Positions 7,476-16,359 of a stretch of 64,000 nucleotides of DNA are shown one piece after another. A program made the position numbers and the translations under genes. Location: contig NZ_JAPYKK010000004.1 of assembly GCF_029623395.1 (NCBI RefSeq), positions 1 to 64,000 on the forward strand, written 5' to 3'. How positions within the stretch are numbered: position 1 is the first letter of the stretch; every line of letters starts with the position of its first letter. The notes below the pieces were generated by a model that was given only the letters and a program-made list of their open reading frames with translations, did no database searches and had not been told where the DNA came from. This DNA comes from Sphingomonas echinoides (GTDB taxonomy: Bacteria > Pseudomonadota > Alphaproteobacteria > Sphingomonadales > Sphingomonadaceae).

Positions 7476-9785
7476 TCAGAACCCGCGCGACACGGTCGCC
7501 ATCACGGCGGCGCCGCTCCCGATGTAATAGGCCGGGGCCGACCCTGCGATGATAACGCCCCCGCTCCCCATGACGTCGCGCGCATTGGTGCTGACCGCCT
7601 GCACGCCCGACAGGATATGCGGATCAGTCACGTTGATCGCGTTGATCCGCAGATCGGTGCGCTTCCCGTCGATCCAGTCGGCAAGATGGACGCCGATCGA
7701 CAGGTCGAGTGTCGCATACCCCTTGATGCTTTCGTCGTTCATGAAGGTCGCATATTGGCGCCCGAGATATTTGCCCGCGACGCTGCCGAAGAGACGACCG
7801 TCGTCATACGTGCCGCCCGCGCCGAACTGTACGGTCGGGCTGGAAACCGCGTGCTTCCCCCGCGTCGGCAGAAAGTCCCCGCCGGCCGGCAGGTCGTCGT
7901 CGATTCGGGCGTGGAGATATTCGCCGGACAAATAGACGCTGACGCCCTTCGCAGGGCGGTAATCGATTTCCGCATCGATCCCGTAGGACGACTGTCCCCC
8001 GGCGTTGAGCGTGGAATTGACCTGCGCGCCGCCCGAAACGATGACGGTCGCCAATTGCCGGTTGCGAAATTTATAGTGAAACGCGGTCGCCGATGCGGAG
8101 AGATTGGGGCCGATGTAGCGATAGCCCACTTCCTGCGACACCGAATATTCGTTCTTCAGCGAGTCCGTACCGCGCGTGGAGAGCACACCGCCGGCATAGC
8201 TGTCGTAAAGCGTGAATTCGTTCGGCGTCCGGAAATTGGTCGTGACGTTGGCGAAGATCTGCTGACGATCGCTGACGGCATAATGGATCGCCGCCCGCGG
8301 CAGTGCGGCAAAGCTGTCGCGACGCACGTTCGTCTGCGGCCCGGGCAAGTAGTTGCGGCCGCTTCGCAGCAGGTTGACGCCCTTGAACCCGGCATCGAGC
8401 GTGAGACGCGGCGTGAGCGCGATACTGTCGGCGAGGAAAAAGCCCTTCGTCACGGTAACGGTGCGCTGGTTCTCATAAGCGAGCAGGCGGCCATCGGCGG
8501 TGCGGATCGCCCGGTCGCGGTATCCCCAGCGATCGGTCGGGTTCCCCTCGACATCGATCGAGGTGTAGGTCTGCGTCACTCGGTCCGTTCCGTAATCGAA
8601 CCACAGGCCCGCGGTGATCCGGTGGAGACCCGCCTGCAGCGTCAGCTTGCTGACATTGCCGGTGCGCATCTGGTCGCCCGTGTAATTGCCGAGCACCGTC
8701 GCGACCCCGTCCACCGCCCCCGGCAGCGCGATCGGCTGCGCCAGCTCTTCGTTGCCGAGGAAGTTGCCGGTCGAGGCAAGTTCGGTGCCATAAGGCGAAT
8801 TGCCGTAGCCGAACTGGAGATAGCTCGTGCTGTCGAGCGTCAGGCGATCGTTCAGTCTCACATGCACCGGGGCCGCTGCGTAGAGGCTCCGGAACGGTGC
8901 CCGGTACAGCCGCCAGTAATTGGTGTTCCCCGCCGTGTAGCGCTCGTCGTAATTGAACCCGCGACCGACCGCCTGCCAGTCGGCCAGCGTCGGGCTGGGA
9001 TAGCTGGACGAATTCGCGTCATTGTACGAAATGGCCAGACTTGCGCGATTACCATTGCCCCACTCGCGCAACAGCTTTGCATCGACATGCTGGCGGGTGT
9101 CGAACCCGGCACCGCGCCAATTGTCGGCCCGCGTGTTCGAATAGGAAACGAACGCCTTCAGACCAGTCGTCCCGATCGTCCCCGTATCGACCCGCGCGAA
9201 CACGCGTCGCGCGTTATACGAGCCGAGCGAGAGATCGACGACCGCTTGCCGCGTCGCCTTGGGGTCGTCGAGCGTCAGCGACAGCAACCCCGCCGCCCCG
9301 CCGACCGTCGGGGAATCGATGTCCACAGATCCCTGCGCCAGGGTAATCGTCCGCAAGTTCCCCGGATCGGCGAATTGCGACGGATAGGCGTAATAATAGC
9401 CGATGTCGTTCTGGGGCGCGCCCTCGAGCAGAACGCCGATCTCATCCTGCCCCAGCCCACGCAGGGTCAGGCTCGAACTGGTCGACAGCCCATAGGGGTC
9501 GCTGGAGGCCACGTTTGCGCCGGGCAACAGCGTGACGAGCTGAAACGCATTGAGCGTCGGCGCCTGCTTCACGATGAAGTCGGCGGAGATTTCGCTCACC
9601 GCCTTGGGCGCGGTCTGGTTGGGCAACAGTCCTTCGGGGTCGCGGTGCCCCGTCACGCGAATGTCCGCCGTGTCCTCGCTCGCTTGTTGCGCCCAGGCGG
9701 ACGCAGGCATCGTCAGAAGCCCCGCCGCCAGGACCAGCGCGCCGCGTCGAACCCTCAAACCATCGTACGAAATCATGCCCGGCAT
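7476..9785 (-). CDS. TonB-dependent receptor under TPP riboswitch, probable thiamine receptor
   Basis: The outer-membrane receptor of about 769 residues has a signal peptide ending ASAWAQQ, a plug domain (SADFIVKQAPTLNAFQLV; SSSLTLRGLGQDEIGVLLEG; TVGGAAGLLSLTL) and a long beta-barrel ending in SRGF with the usual C-terminal phenylalanine. The gene follows directly on a TPP riboswitch, so it should be made when thiamine pyrophosphate is low and should import thiamine or its precursors across the outer membrane. Candidate starts are ATG 9785 (used), ATG 9776 and GTG 9806; the GTG has no ribosome-binding site. The downstream kinase and PnuT-like permease complete an outer-to-inner-membrane uptake route. 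Confidence 0.9.
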   Translation of the reverse strand: MPGMISYDGLRVRRGALVLAAGLLTMPASAWAQQASEDTADIRVTGHRDPEGLLPNQTAPKAVSEISADFIVKQAPTLNAFQLVTLLPGANVASSDPYGLSTSSSLTLRGLGQDEIGVLLEGAPQNDIGYYYAYPSQFADPGNLRTITLAQGSVDIDSPTVGGAAGLLSLTLDDPKATRQAVVDLSLGSYNARRVFARVDTGTIGTTGLKAFVSYSNTRADNWRGAGFDTRQHVDAKLLREWGNGNRASLAISYNDANSSSYPSPTLADWQAVGRGFNYDERYTAGNTNYWRLYRAPFRSLYAAAPVHVRLNDRLTLDSTSYLQFGYGNSPYGTELASTGNFLGNEELAQPIALPGAVDGVATVLGNYTGDQMRTGNVSKLTLQAGLHRITAGLWFDYGTDRVTQTYTSIDVEGNPTDRWGYRDRAIRTADGRLLAYENQRTVTVTKGFFLADSIALTPRLTLDAGFKGVNLLRSGRNYLPGPQTNVRRDSFAALPRAAIHYAVSDRQQIFANVTTNFRTPNEFTLYDSYAGGVLSTRGTDSLKNEYSVSQEVGYRYIGPNLSASATAFHYKFRNRQLATVIVSGGAQVNSTLNAGGQSSYGIDAEIDYRPAKGVSVYLSGEYLHARIDDDLPAGGDFLPTRGKHAVSSPTVQFGAGGTYDDGRLFGSVAGKYLGRQYATFMNDESIKGYATLDLSIGVHLADWIDGKRTDLRINAINVTDPHILSGVQAVSTNARDVMGSGGVIIAGSAPAYYIGSGAAVMATVSRGF

Positions 9786-9821
9786 CGTTCCAAGTCCACT
9801 CCACACGGGGGGACAACGGAC

Positions 9822-9922
9822 ACTCCGCCAGCCCTCCCTACGCCGGGATAAGCCGGATCAGGTTCAGCGGGTCATGGGCTGCAGCCCACCTCTCAGCCGC
9901 GCAACAGCGGCCCCCCGGGGAT
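9822..9922 (-). promoter_or_regulatory. TPP riboswitch (THI element)
   Basis: Read on the minus strand, this leader contains the conserved THI-box blocks in order: CGGGGGGCC, GCGGCTGAGAGG, GACCCGCTGAACCTGATC, CGG, and CCCGGCGTAGGGA, matching the universally conserved CUGAGA, ACCYGAUC-type and GCGUAGGGA core of the thiamine pyrophosphate aptamer. The aptamer ends about 45 nt before the receptor ATG at 9785. No U-rich terminator lies between, so control of translation initiation is more likely than transcription termination. About 200 nt of spacer separates it from the divergent TonB-PLC-phytase operon; promoters for both directions must lie there, but I cannot place them confidently. Confidence 0.96.
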
Positions 9923-10118
9923 GCGGCCCCATAGGCTATCGGTCTGGAAGTGGAAACACTTTATCCAGCGTTTACACCCCTCGGCTTCTCCCGGTCAGCG
10001 TCACATCTTTGAAACGGTGTCGTAACGCTAGTGCAACGTATACGTCGCCAAACCGCAACAGACCCACCCTAGAGGGACGCTCGTCGGATCGAACGGTCCG
10101 TTGGGGGAAAATCACAAC

Positions 10119-12785
10119 ATGTTGCACTCTTCGCGCCTGATTCTGGCGACGCTTCCGCTTACCTTTTCGGCATTGGGCGTTGCCCTTCCCGCCGCCGCCC
10201 AGACCACGCTCGCGCCTTCGGCTGCTGCAGGCGCCCCCGCGAACGACTCCAGCGCCCCTGGCGAGGGTGACATCATCGTCACTGGTTCCTACGCCCGCAG
10301 CCTCGCCGCAGCGACGGAGACAAAGCGCAAGGCCGGGTTCGGCGTCGATGCGATCAACGCGACCGACATCGGCAAGTTTCCCGCCCAGAACGTCGCGGAA
10401 GCGCTCCAGCTCGTCCCCGGCGTCGCAATCACGCGACCACGCGGCGAAGGCCTTTATGTCAGCGTCCGCGGGCTCGGGCCGCAATTCCAGAGCACGCTGC
10501 TCAACGGCCGCCCGGTCGCCATCAACGATCTAATCGAGAACGGCGGCGCCAACGGCCGCCAGTTCCGCTTCGAAATGCTGCCCGCCGAATTCGTGTCGCA
10601 AATCGACGTCGTCAAGACGCCGACGCCCGACATGACCGAGGGTGCGCTAGGCGGCAATATCGACGTCCACACCTTCCGCCCGCTCGAAGTCGGGACCAAG
10701 ACCACGCTCAACCTGCGCGGCACCTACACGACGCTCGCCAAGAAGGTCACGCCGAACGCGACCGCGCTGACGAGCTACAAGAGCAAGGACGGCACCTTCG
10801 GCATCCTCGCCGGCGCGCAATATTGGGGCAAGGAAGTCCGTAACGATCGGTTCTACAACACGGGCTGGTATCTCGACAAATTCCGCTCGGCACTCGGGAC
10901 CGGTTTCTACACGCCCGGTCGCACGCGACCGACGGTGGAAACCGAGAATCGCAAGCGGCTGTCGGGGCTGATCTCGGCGCAGTGGAGCCCGAGCGCGGAG
11001 CTGGAAACGACGCTCGACGTCCTCGCGACGCGGCTCGACGTCGCCTATGACGAGTACGGCCTCGACATTTATCCCGACGATGCCAGCGTCGCCGGCCATC
11101 GCCCGGTGCTGGTGCCCGGTTCGGCGAAGCTCGACGGGAACACCGTCGTCGCGGCAACGATCAACGACGTCCGCTTCATGGGGACGCGCGAATACAGCCT
11201 CAATCGCCACGACCTCATCACGGTCGGGCTGAAACAGGTCTGGAACCCGGAAGGCTGGCACATCGTCGCCAACGCCAATTGGTCGTACGCGCACAGTTTC
11301 CACCCGAGCAACGCCCAAGGCACGGTGCGCAGCCGCATCCAGTTCTTCGCCCCGCTCAGCTACGATTCGTCGGGCGGCTATCAGGTTGCGCCGACGATCT
11401 CGACGCCGGTCAACGTGCTCGATGCGAGCAAGTACACGCTTTATCCGTTCAATATCGCGCCCAAGAACAGCAAGGATTGGGACACCTACGGTCGCCTCGA
11501 CGTGGAGCGTGCGCTGTCTGGCTTCATCACCAAGATCGCTGCCGGCGGAGAATACCACTGGCGTCAGCGCGACTATCGCCGCCGCGACTTCACCGTCAAT
11601 CCGGCCGCCAACACCGCGCTCACGACGTTCGCGCCGAACGGCTATGAGCAGATCCCGTTCGACAACTTCCTGTCCGGCGTCGGCGGCAACATTCCGCGCA
11701 CCTGGCTCGTGCCGATCACCAGCGTCTTCTACGACAAGCTGTTCACCGATGCGGTCGCCAACGCACCGCTCGCGCCGGGCGATCTGCGCGCGTCCTATGT
11801 CGTGACCGAGAAGACCGCCGGCGGCTATGTGCGCGCCGATTACGCTTTCCCGCTCGGTGCGGTCCCGGTCACGGGGAATGTCGGCGTGCGCTATGTCCAT
11901 ACCGATCAGGTCGCCAGCGGCACGCTGACGGCCGGCAACGTCCCGACGCCCGCAAGCTTTCCGCAGACCTTCGCCAACTGGCTGCCAAGCTTCAACCTGC
12001 GCGCCGAGCTGACGCCCTCCCTGGTCGGGCGTCTTGCCGCAAGTCGCGTGCTGACCCGTCCGAACGTGACGCAAAGCGCCCCGCAAATTACCGTTTCGAC
12101 CGATCAGGCGACGGCAAGCGGCGGCAATCCGGCGTTGAAACCGTTCCTTGCGACGCAATTCGACGGGTCGCTGGAATGGTATTTCAGCCGGTCCGGATCG
12201 CTGACGGGTGCGGTCTTCTACAAGGCGATGGACGATTACATCACCGCGCAGAACATCAACGTTGAGATCCCCGGCCGCGGCACCGTGCTGCTCAGCACGC
12301 AGGTGAATGGCGGCAAGGCAAAGGTCTACGGCGCCGAAGCCGCCTATAACCAGGTGTTCACCTTCCTGCCCAAGCCGTTCGACGGTCTCGGTTTCCAGGC
12401 GTCCTACACCCACACCTCGGTCCAGGCGAGCTACACCGCCGGCGCACGGCCGATCAAGGATCAGCTGATCGGACTGTCCAAGAACAGCTTCAACGTCGTC
12501 GGCTTCTACGACAAGGGGCCGCTCTCGATGCGGCTGTCCTATACCTGGCGCGACAAGTATCTCGCGGGCATCGGCAGCACCACGCAGGTGCCGACCTATG
12601 TCGCCGCGTTCGGGTCGCTGGATGGCAACATCTCGGTGCGGGCAAACCACGCCGTGACGTTCAGCATCGAGGCGATCAACATCGCCAATGCCAATACCTA
12701 CACCTACAACGACAAGCAGCTCCAGTTCGGCGAGATTAACAATTACGGGCGCACGATCCTGTTCGGCGTGCGGGCGCAGTTCTGA
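10119..12785 (+). CDS. TonB-dependent receptor of the phosphatase operon
   Basis: The 888-residue outer-membrane receptor has a signal peptide ending ALPAAAQ, a TonB-box-like GDIIVTGSYA, and a plug domain with FPAQNVAEALQLVPGVAITR, YVSVRGLGPQFQSTLLNGR and VDVVKTPTPDMTEGALGG-like elements. It belongs to the subfamily common in sphingomonads and Caulobacter (TIGR01782 type). The barrel ends in FGVRAQF. The ATG at 10119 is preceded by GGGGGA; a TTG 18 nt upstream lacks a ribosome-binding site. The stop overlaps the PI-PLC-like gene by 1 nt (TGATG). The receptor probably imports a compound produced or processed by the two downstream exported enzymes, possibly an inositol phosphate (inference). 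Confidence 0.92.
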   Translation: MLHSSRLILATLPLTFSALGVALPAAAQTTLAPSAAAGAPANDSSAPGEGDIIVTGSYARSLAAATETKRKAGFGVDAINATDIGKFPAQNVAEALQLVPGVAITRPRGEGLYVSVRGLGPQFQSTLLNGRPVAINDLIENGGANGRQFRFEMLPAEFVSQIDVVKTPTPDMTEGALGGNIDVHTFRPLEVGTKTTLNLRGTYTTLAKKVTPNATALTSYKSKDGTFGILAGAQYWGKEVRNDRFYNTGWYLDKFRSALGTGFYTPGRTRPTVETENRKRLSGLISAQWSPSAELETTLDVLATRLDVAYDEYGLDIYPDDASVAGHRPVLVPGSAKLDGNTVVAATINDVRFMGTREYSLNRHDLITVGLKQVWNPEGWHIVANANWSYAHSFHPSNAQGTVRSRIQFFAPLSYDSSGGYQVAPTISTPVNVLDASKYTLYPFNIAPKNSKDWDTYGRLDVERALSGFITKIAAGGEYHWRQRDYRRRDFTVNPAANTALTTFAPNGYEQIPFDNFLSGVGGNIPRTWLVPITSVFYDKLFTDAVANAPLAPGDLRASYVVTEKTAGGYVRADYAFPLGAVPVTGNVGVRYVHTDQVASGTLTAGNVPTPASFPQTFANWLPSFNLRAELTPSLVGRLAASRVLTRPNVTQSAPQITVSTDQATASGGNPALKPFLATQFDGSLEWYFSRSGSLTGAVFYKAMDDYITAQNINVEIPGRGTVLLSTQVNGGKAKVYGAEAAYNQVFTFLPKPFDGLGFQASYTHTSVQASYTAGARPIKDQLIGLSKNSFNVVGFYDKGPLSMRLSYTWRDKYLAGIGSTTQVPTYVAAFGSLDGNISVRANHAVTFSIEAINIANANTYTYNDKQLQFGEINNYGRTILFGVRAQF

Positions 12786-13879
12786 TGCGCCGTATCGTCC
12801 TGCTCGCCGCCGCCGCGCTGGTCCTGACCGGCGCGGCGGCGGCCCCGCGCGCGATGAACGACATTCAGGTCGTCGGGTCGCATAACAGCTTCAAGGCAAA
12901 GATCCCGGACGCAGTGATGTCCAGGATCCGCGCGGCCGAACCCAAGCTGGCGCAAGGGCTCGACTATTATCATCTGCCGCTGGCGCAGCAGCTCGACCAC
13001 GGCGTCCGCCAAATCGAGATCGACATCTTCGCCGATCCCAAGGGTGGCCGCTATGCGGCGCCCGCAGGGGAAGCCTGGGCCAAGGCCGCCGGAGAGAAGA
13101 CAGGGTTCGATCGCGCCGCGATGCTCAAGCCTGGGTTCAAGGTGTTCCACATTCCCGACGTGGATTATCTCAGCACCTGCGTGACCCTAGTACGCTGCCT
13201 GGGCGAAGTCGATCGCTGGTCGCGCGCGCATCCCAGGCACCTGCCAATCATGATCACGATCAACGCCGCCGACACGCCCTCGTCCCGACCGGAGATCGCC
13301 ACCCCGCTGGCGCTCGACGACCGGGCGCTGCTCGACGCGCTCGACGGCGAGATCCGCTCGGTATTGCCCGGACGACGGCTGATCACCCCCGACGAAGTCC
13401 GCGGTAACGCGCCAAGCCTGCGCGACGCCGTTCGCGAGAAAGGATGGCCTTCGCTCGACGCGGCGCGAGGGCGGATCTTCATCCTGTTCGACGTGCGCAA
13501 GCCGGTATCCGACGCCTATCGCGTCGGGCACCCCTCGCTTGCCGGTCGGGCGATGTTCGGCTGGTATCCCGAAGATCAACCCGAGTCCGCGATCCAGATC
13601 GTGCAGGACCCCGTGGCCGATGCAGCGCAAATCCGGAACTGGGTCGCGGCGGGCGTCATCGTCCGGACCCGAACGGACGCCAACACGGTCGAAGCGCGCG
13701 CGCATGATTACACCATGGCGACCGCTGCAATGGCGAGCGGTGCGCAAGCCGTGAGCACGGATTATTACCCCGGCGCGCCCGATCCGCTCCATCTCGGATT
13801 TGTCGTGACCCTGCCGGGCAAGACGATGCAACGATGCAGCCCGGTACGCGTCCCAACCAAGTGCGAGGTTCAGCCATGA
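12785..13879 (+). CDS. calcium-dependent phosphoinositide phospholipase C-like protein
   Basis: The 364-residue protein has a signal peptide (LLAAAALVLTGAAAAPRA). The core resembles the Ca2+-dependent phosphatidylinositol-specific phospholipase C family (PLC TIM barrel): VVGSHNSFKAK near residue 34, QQLDHGVRQIEIDIFADP near 70, FKVFHIPDVDY near 120, and IFILFDVRKP near 235. These correspond to the first catalytic His, the metal-binding IEID-type loop and the second His of PLC-like phosphodiesterases. It should cleave a phosphodiester of an inositol lipid or related glycerophosphodiester in the periplasm or outside. It overlaps the receptor by 1 nt and the phytase by 4 nt (ATGA). The exact substrate is unknown. 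Confidence 0.8.
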   Translation: MRRIVLLAAAALVLTGAAAAPRAMNDIQVVGSHNSFKAKIPDAVMSRIRAAEPKLAQGLDYYHLPLAQQLDHGVRQIEIDIFADPKGGRYAAPAGEAWAKAAGEKTGFDRAAMLKPGFKVFHIPDVDYLSTCVTLVRCLGEVDRWSRAHPRHLPIMITINAADTPSSRPEIATPLALDDRALLDALDGEIRSVLPGRRLITPDEVRGNAPSLRDAVREKGWPSLDAARGRIFILFDVRKPVSDAYRVGHPSLAGRAMFGWYPEDQPESAIQIVQDPVADAAQIRNWVAAGVIVRTRTDANTVEARAHDYTMATAAMASGAQAVSTDYYPGAPDPLHLGFVVTLPGKTMQRCSPVRVPTKCEVQP

Positions 13880-15108
13880 AGACCAAGACCTGGATCAGGG
13901 GAATCGGCGGCGTGTGCCTCGGCGTCGGCGTGCTGGTCGCTTCGATGGCACACGCTGCGCCCTCCCGATTGGTGGTCGAGCGCGCAGCGATGGTCATCCG
14001 GCACGGCATCCGCGCACCGCTCGACGGCGAAGTGCCGACGGGAACGCGCACCGCTGCGCCGTGGCCGACGTGGCCGGTTGCCGAGAGCCGGGTCACACCG
14101 CACGGCGTCCGGGCGCTCGAAATCGTCGCAGCGCAGGACCGCGCCCTTTTCGTATCCCAAGGACTGTTCTCGGCCAACGGATGCCCCGCCGTGCGGATCC
14201 ACTCCAACAGCTCGGACCGGACGATCGCCAGCGGCGCCGCCTACGCCAACGGCTTCGCCCCCGGTTGCCACATCGCGGTCGATCATCGGCCGATCGGGAC
14301 AATCGATCCGATCTTCGAACCGCTTCGCGCTGGAGCGACCACTTTCGATCCGGCCCTGGCGATCGCTTCCATCAACCGCGACACGGGCGGGATGGTCGCG
14401 CTCGCCAACCGTCACCGCGTCGCGCTTGCGACGCTGGGTCGTATCCTCGGCTGCGCGCAACCGGACGACGGGTGTGTCCCGACCGATGCGCCAGCCGTCA
14501 CGCCAAGCGCGGATGGACGGGAAATCGTCCTGGCCGGGCCGATCCGCGCCGCGTCCGGCGTCGCACAAGTGCTGTTGCTGCAGGAGGTCCAGGGATTGCC
14601 CCGTAGCGACGTAGGCTGGGGCCGGGTGGATCTGGCAACGCTACAGCAGATCGGTACGCTGCACGCCGCCTTGTTCGCGGTGTTCACGCATCCTCCGTAC
14701 ATGGCGGCGCATCAGGCCGCAGTGCTCGGGCGCGAAGTCCTGGGCGCCCTATCGTCTCCCGGGCCCCGCCTGACGGTGTTCATGGGGCACGACACGACCG
14801 TGACGGCACTCGCCAGCGCGCTCCGGGTCGAGCTTCCTGCGCCGGGTTATGCGACGAACGATGTTCCGCCGGGCGGCGCGTTGCTGATCGAACGGCTCCG
14901 CGACCGGCAAACCGGCGCCCGCTTCGTTCGCGTATCGTACCGGACCCAGTCGCCGGCCGCGCTGCGGCAGCTCGGACGCGAAACGTCGCTTACTACGCTC
15001 ACGGTCCCAGGATGCGGCACGGCGTTGTGCCCCGCCGCCCGCTTCGCGCGCGTCCTGACCGCGCACCTCGCCCCCCTCGCGTCTGCGGGAACCAAGACGC
15101 GGCCCTAG
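13876..15108 (+). CDS. histidine-type acid phosphatase / phytase
   Basis: The 410-residue product starts at ATG 13876 in the ATGA overlap with the PLC gene and has a signal peptide ending SMAHA. It carries the histidine acid phosphatase signature RHGIRAP (about residues 38-44), whose His becomes phosphorylated, and the catalytic GHDTT (about residue 304) near the C-terminus. Several cysteines fit periplasmic disulfides. The family (AppA/Agp type) removes phosphate from phytate, sugar phosphates and other monoesters. Behind a PI-PLC-like enzyme and a TonB receptor, inositol phosphates are a logical substrate, but glucose-1-phosphatase activity cannot be excluded from sequence. An AppA-like symbol is not applied because substrate class is unproven. 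Confidence 0.85.
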   Translation: MKTKTWIRGIGGVCLGVGVLVASMAHAAPSRLVVERAAMVIRHGIRAPLDGEVPTGTRTAAPWPTWPVAESRVTPHGVRALEIVAAQDRALFVSQGLFSANGCPAVRIHSNSSDRTIASGAAYANGFAPGCHIAVDHRPIGTIDPIFEPLRAGATTFDPALAIASINRDTGGMVALANRHRVALATLGRILGCAQPDDGCVPTDAPAVTPSADGREIVLAGPIRAASGVAQVLLLQEVQGLPRSDVGWGRVDLATLQQIGTLHAALFAVFTHPPYMAAHQAAVLGREVLGALSSPGPRLTVFMGHDTTVTALASALRVELPAPGYATNDVPPGGALLIERLRDRQTGARFVRVSYRTQSPAALRQLGRETSLTTLTVPGCGTALCPAARFARVLTAHLAPLASAGTKTRP

Positions 15109-15153
15109 GACGGGACCACGTTCCGCAAAGTGGACGGCGGTCCTTGTGAACCC

Positions 15154-16359
15154 TTAGCGCTCCGCGGGGACCGTCGCAGCCATCGCGTGCTGAAGCTGTT
15201 GCGCCGATTTCGCCGCGTCGTGGCGTGCCTCGATCCTGCGCCGCCCCTCCTGACCGAGCGCAACCATCGCTTCCGGCGAGGCGCGCAACGCCGAGCGGAG
15301 CGCATCCGCGATCGCTTCGACCGACCCTGACGGAAAGATCCAGCCGCATTCCGCGTCGACCAGCTCGGGAATCCCGGCGATCGTCGTCGTCAGCACCGGA
15401 CGCCCGAGCGCGAACGCTTCCATCAGCACGATCGGCAACCCTTCCGCGTAGCTCGGCAGCAGCAGCGCCGACGCCCGCGAGATCGCGCTGCGGACGCCCG
15501 GCGCATCTGCCCAGCCAAGAATGTGGACATGCTGCTGAACGCCGTGGCGCGCGATCTCGGCCTCGATCAGCGCGCGGTCCTCACCGTCCCCGATCAGATC
15601 GACCCGGATGTTCGGAAATTCCTTGCACACCAGCGCGACCGCGGCGGGGATCAGGCTTTGCGCCTTGTTCGGGCACAGGCGACCGACGCACACGAACCGT
15701 CCCGCCTCTCCGGCATGCCCCGATGGCGTGAACTTGGGCAAGTCGATCCCGCACGGGATGATCCGCACCTTGTCCGCGAACGCAGGCGCTTCCTCCAGAA
15801 TACGCCCACGGCAATATTGTGTGATCGCGACGGTGAACGCCGAATCGGCGACCTTCCGCCCCATCGCATTCTGTTTCGGGTCGACGAGTTCGTCCGGCCC
15901 GTGAACCGTGAAACTATAGGTCGGCCCGCCGAGATGTTTCGCGAGCATCGCGACCGTCGTCGCATTCGTGGAAAAATGCGTGTGGACGTGGTCGATCCCG
16001 AGCGCTTTGGTCCGCCGCCGGAGATAGATCGCCTGCAGCAAATAGTTGACGTTCTTGGCAAACCCGCCGTGCGACTGACCCAGCACATGCCGGAAGACCG
16101 GCAGCGTGCGTAGCAATCCGCCAAGATTGACGAACGGCTCGGCCAGCGCCGCGACGATGAGCCGGCCGAGATTCCCCGTCAGCAGATATTCGGTCGTGCG
16201 CTGCTCGGCGATGTCGTCGGGGTCGAGCAACGTCCCTTCCCAATGCCGAACCGCAAACCGCTTCACCGGCTGGCCAAGCGCCTCGAGCTGCTCGATCTCC
16301 CCGCGGACGAACGTCGTGCTCGTCATCGGGTAGGAGTTCATCAGATAGGCGAGCTTCAT
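15154..16359 (-). CDS. GT4 family glycosyltransferase
   Basis: The 401-residue GT-B enzyme is cytoplasmic with possible peripheral membrane contact. The N-terminal domain begins MKLAYLMNSYPMTSTTFVRGE; the C-terminal nucleotide-sugar domain has FVCVGRLCPNKAQ (about residue 225) and the EX7E motif EGLPIVLME (about residue 315), followed by GRPVLTTTIAGIPELV. These are diagnostic of retaining GT4 transferases such as those building exopolysaccharide or lipopolysaccharide. It is the last gene of a minus-strand trio: the start overlaps the stop of the preceding Gfo/Idh gene by 4 nt. The acceptor and donor sugars are unknown. Confidence 0.9.
   Translation of the reverse strand: MKLAYLMNSYPMTSTTFVRGEIEQLEALGQPVKRFAVRHWEGTLLDPDDIAEQRTTEYLLTGNLGRLIVAALAEPFVNLGGLLRTLPVFRHVLGQSHGGFAKNVNYLLQAIYLRRRTKALGIDHVHTHFSTNATTVAMLAKHLGGPTYSFTVHGPDELVDPKQNAMGRKVADSAFTVAITQYCRGRILEEAPAFADKVRIIPCGIDLPKFTPSGHAGEAGRFVCVGRLCPNKAQSLIPAAVALVCKEFPNIRVDLIGDGEDRALIEAEIARHGVQQHVHILGWADAPGVRSAISRASALLLPSYAEGLPIVLMEAFALGRPVLTTTIAGIPELVDAECGWIFPSGSVEAIADALRSALRASPEAMVALGQEGRRRIEARHDAAKSAQQLQHAMAATVPAER

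Noticed and set aside
7392-9851. Long plus-strand open frame opposite the thiamine TonB receptor (about 819 codons)
   Set aside because: It is Arg/His-rich without any family motif, mirrors the receptor gene and crosses the TPP riboswitch; a typical antisense shadow in GC-rich DNA.
9990-10060. Possible PHO box before the phytase operon
   Set aside because: TGTCGTAACG...TAGTGCAACG has only a weak direct-repeat resemblance; half-sites do not match the CTGTCAT consensus.
10647-12650. Long minus-strand open frame opposite the phytase-operon receptor
   Set aside because: Composition is Arg/Gln/Asp-rich without motifs or signal peptide; the plus strand encodes a clear receptor.
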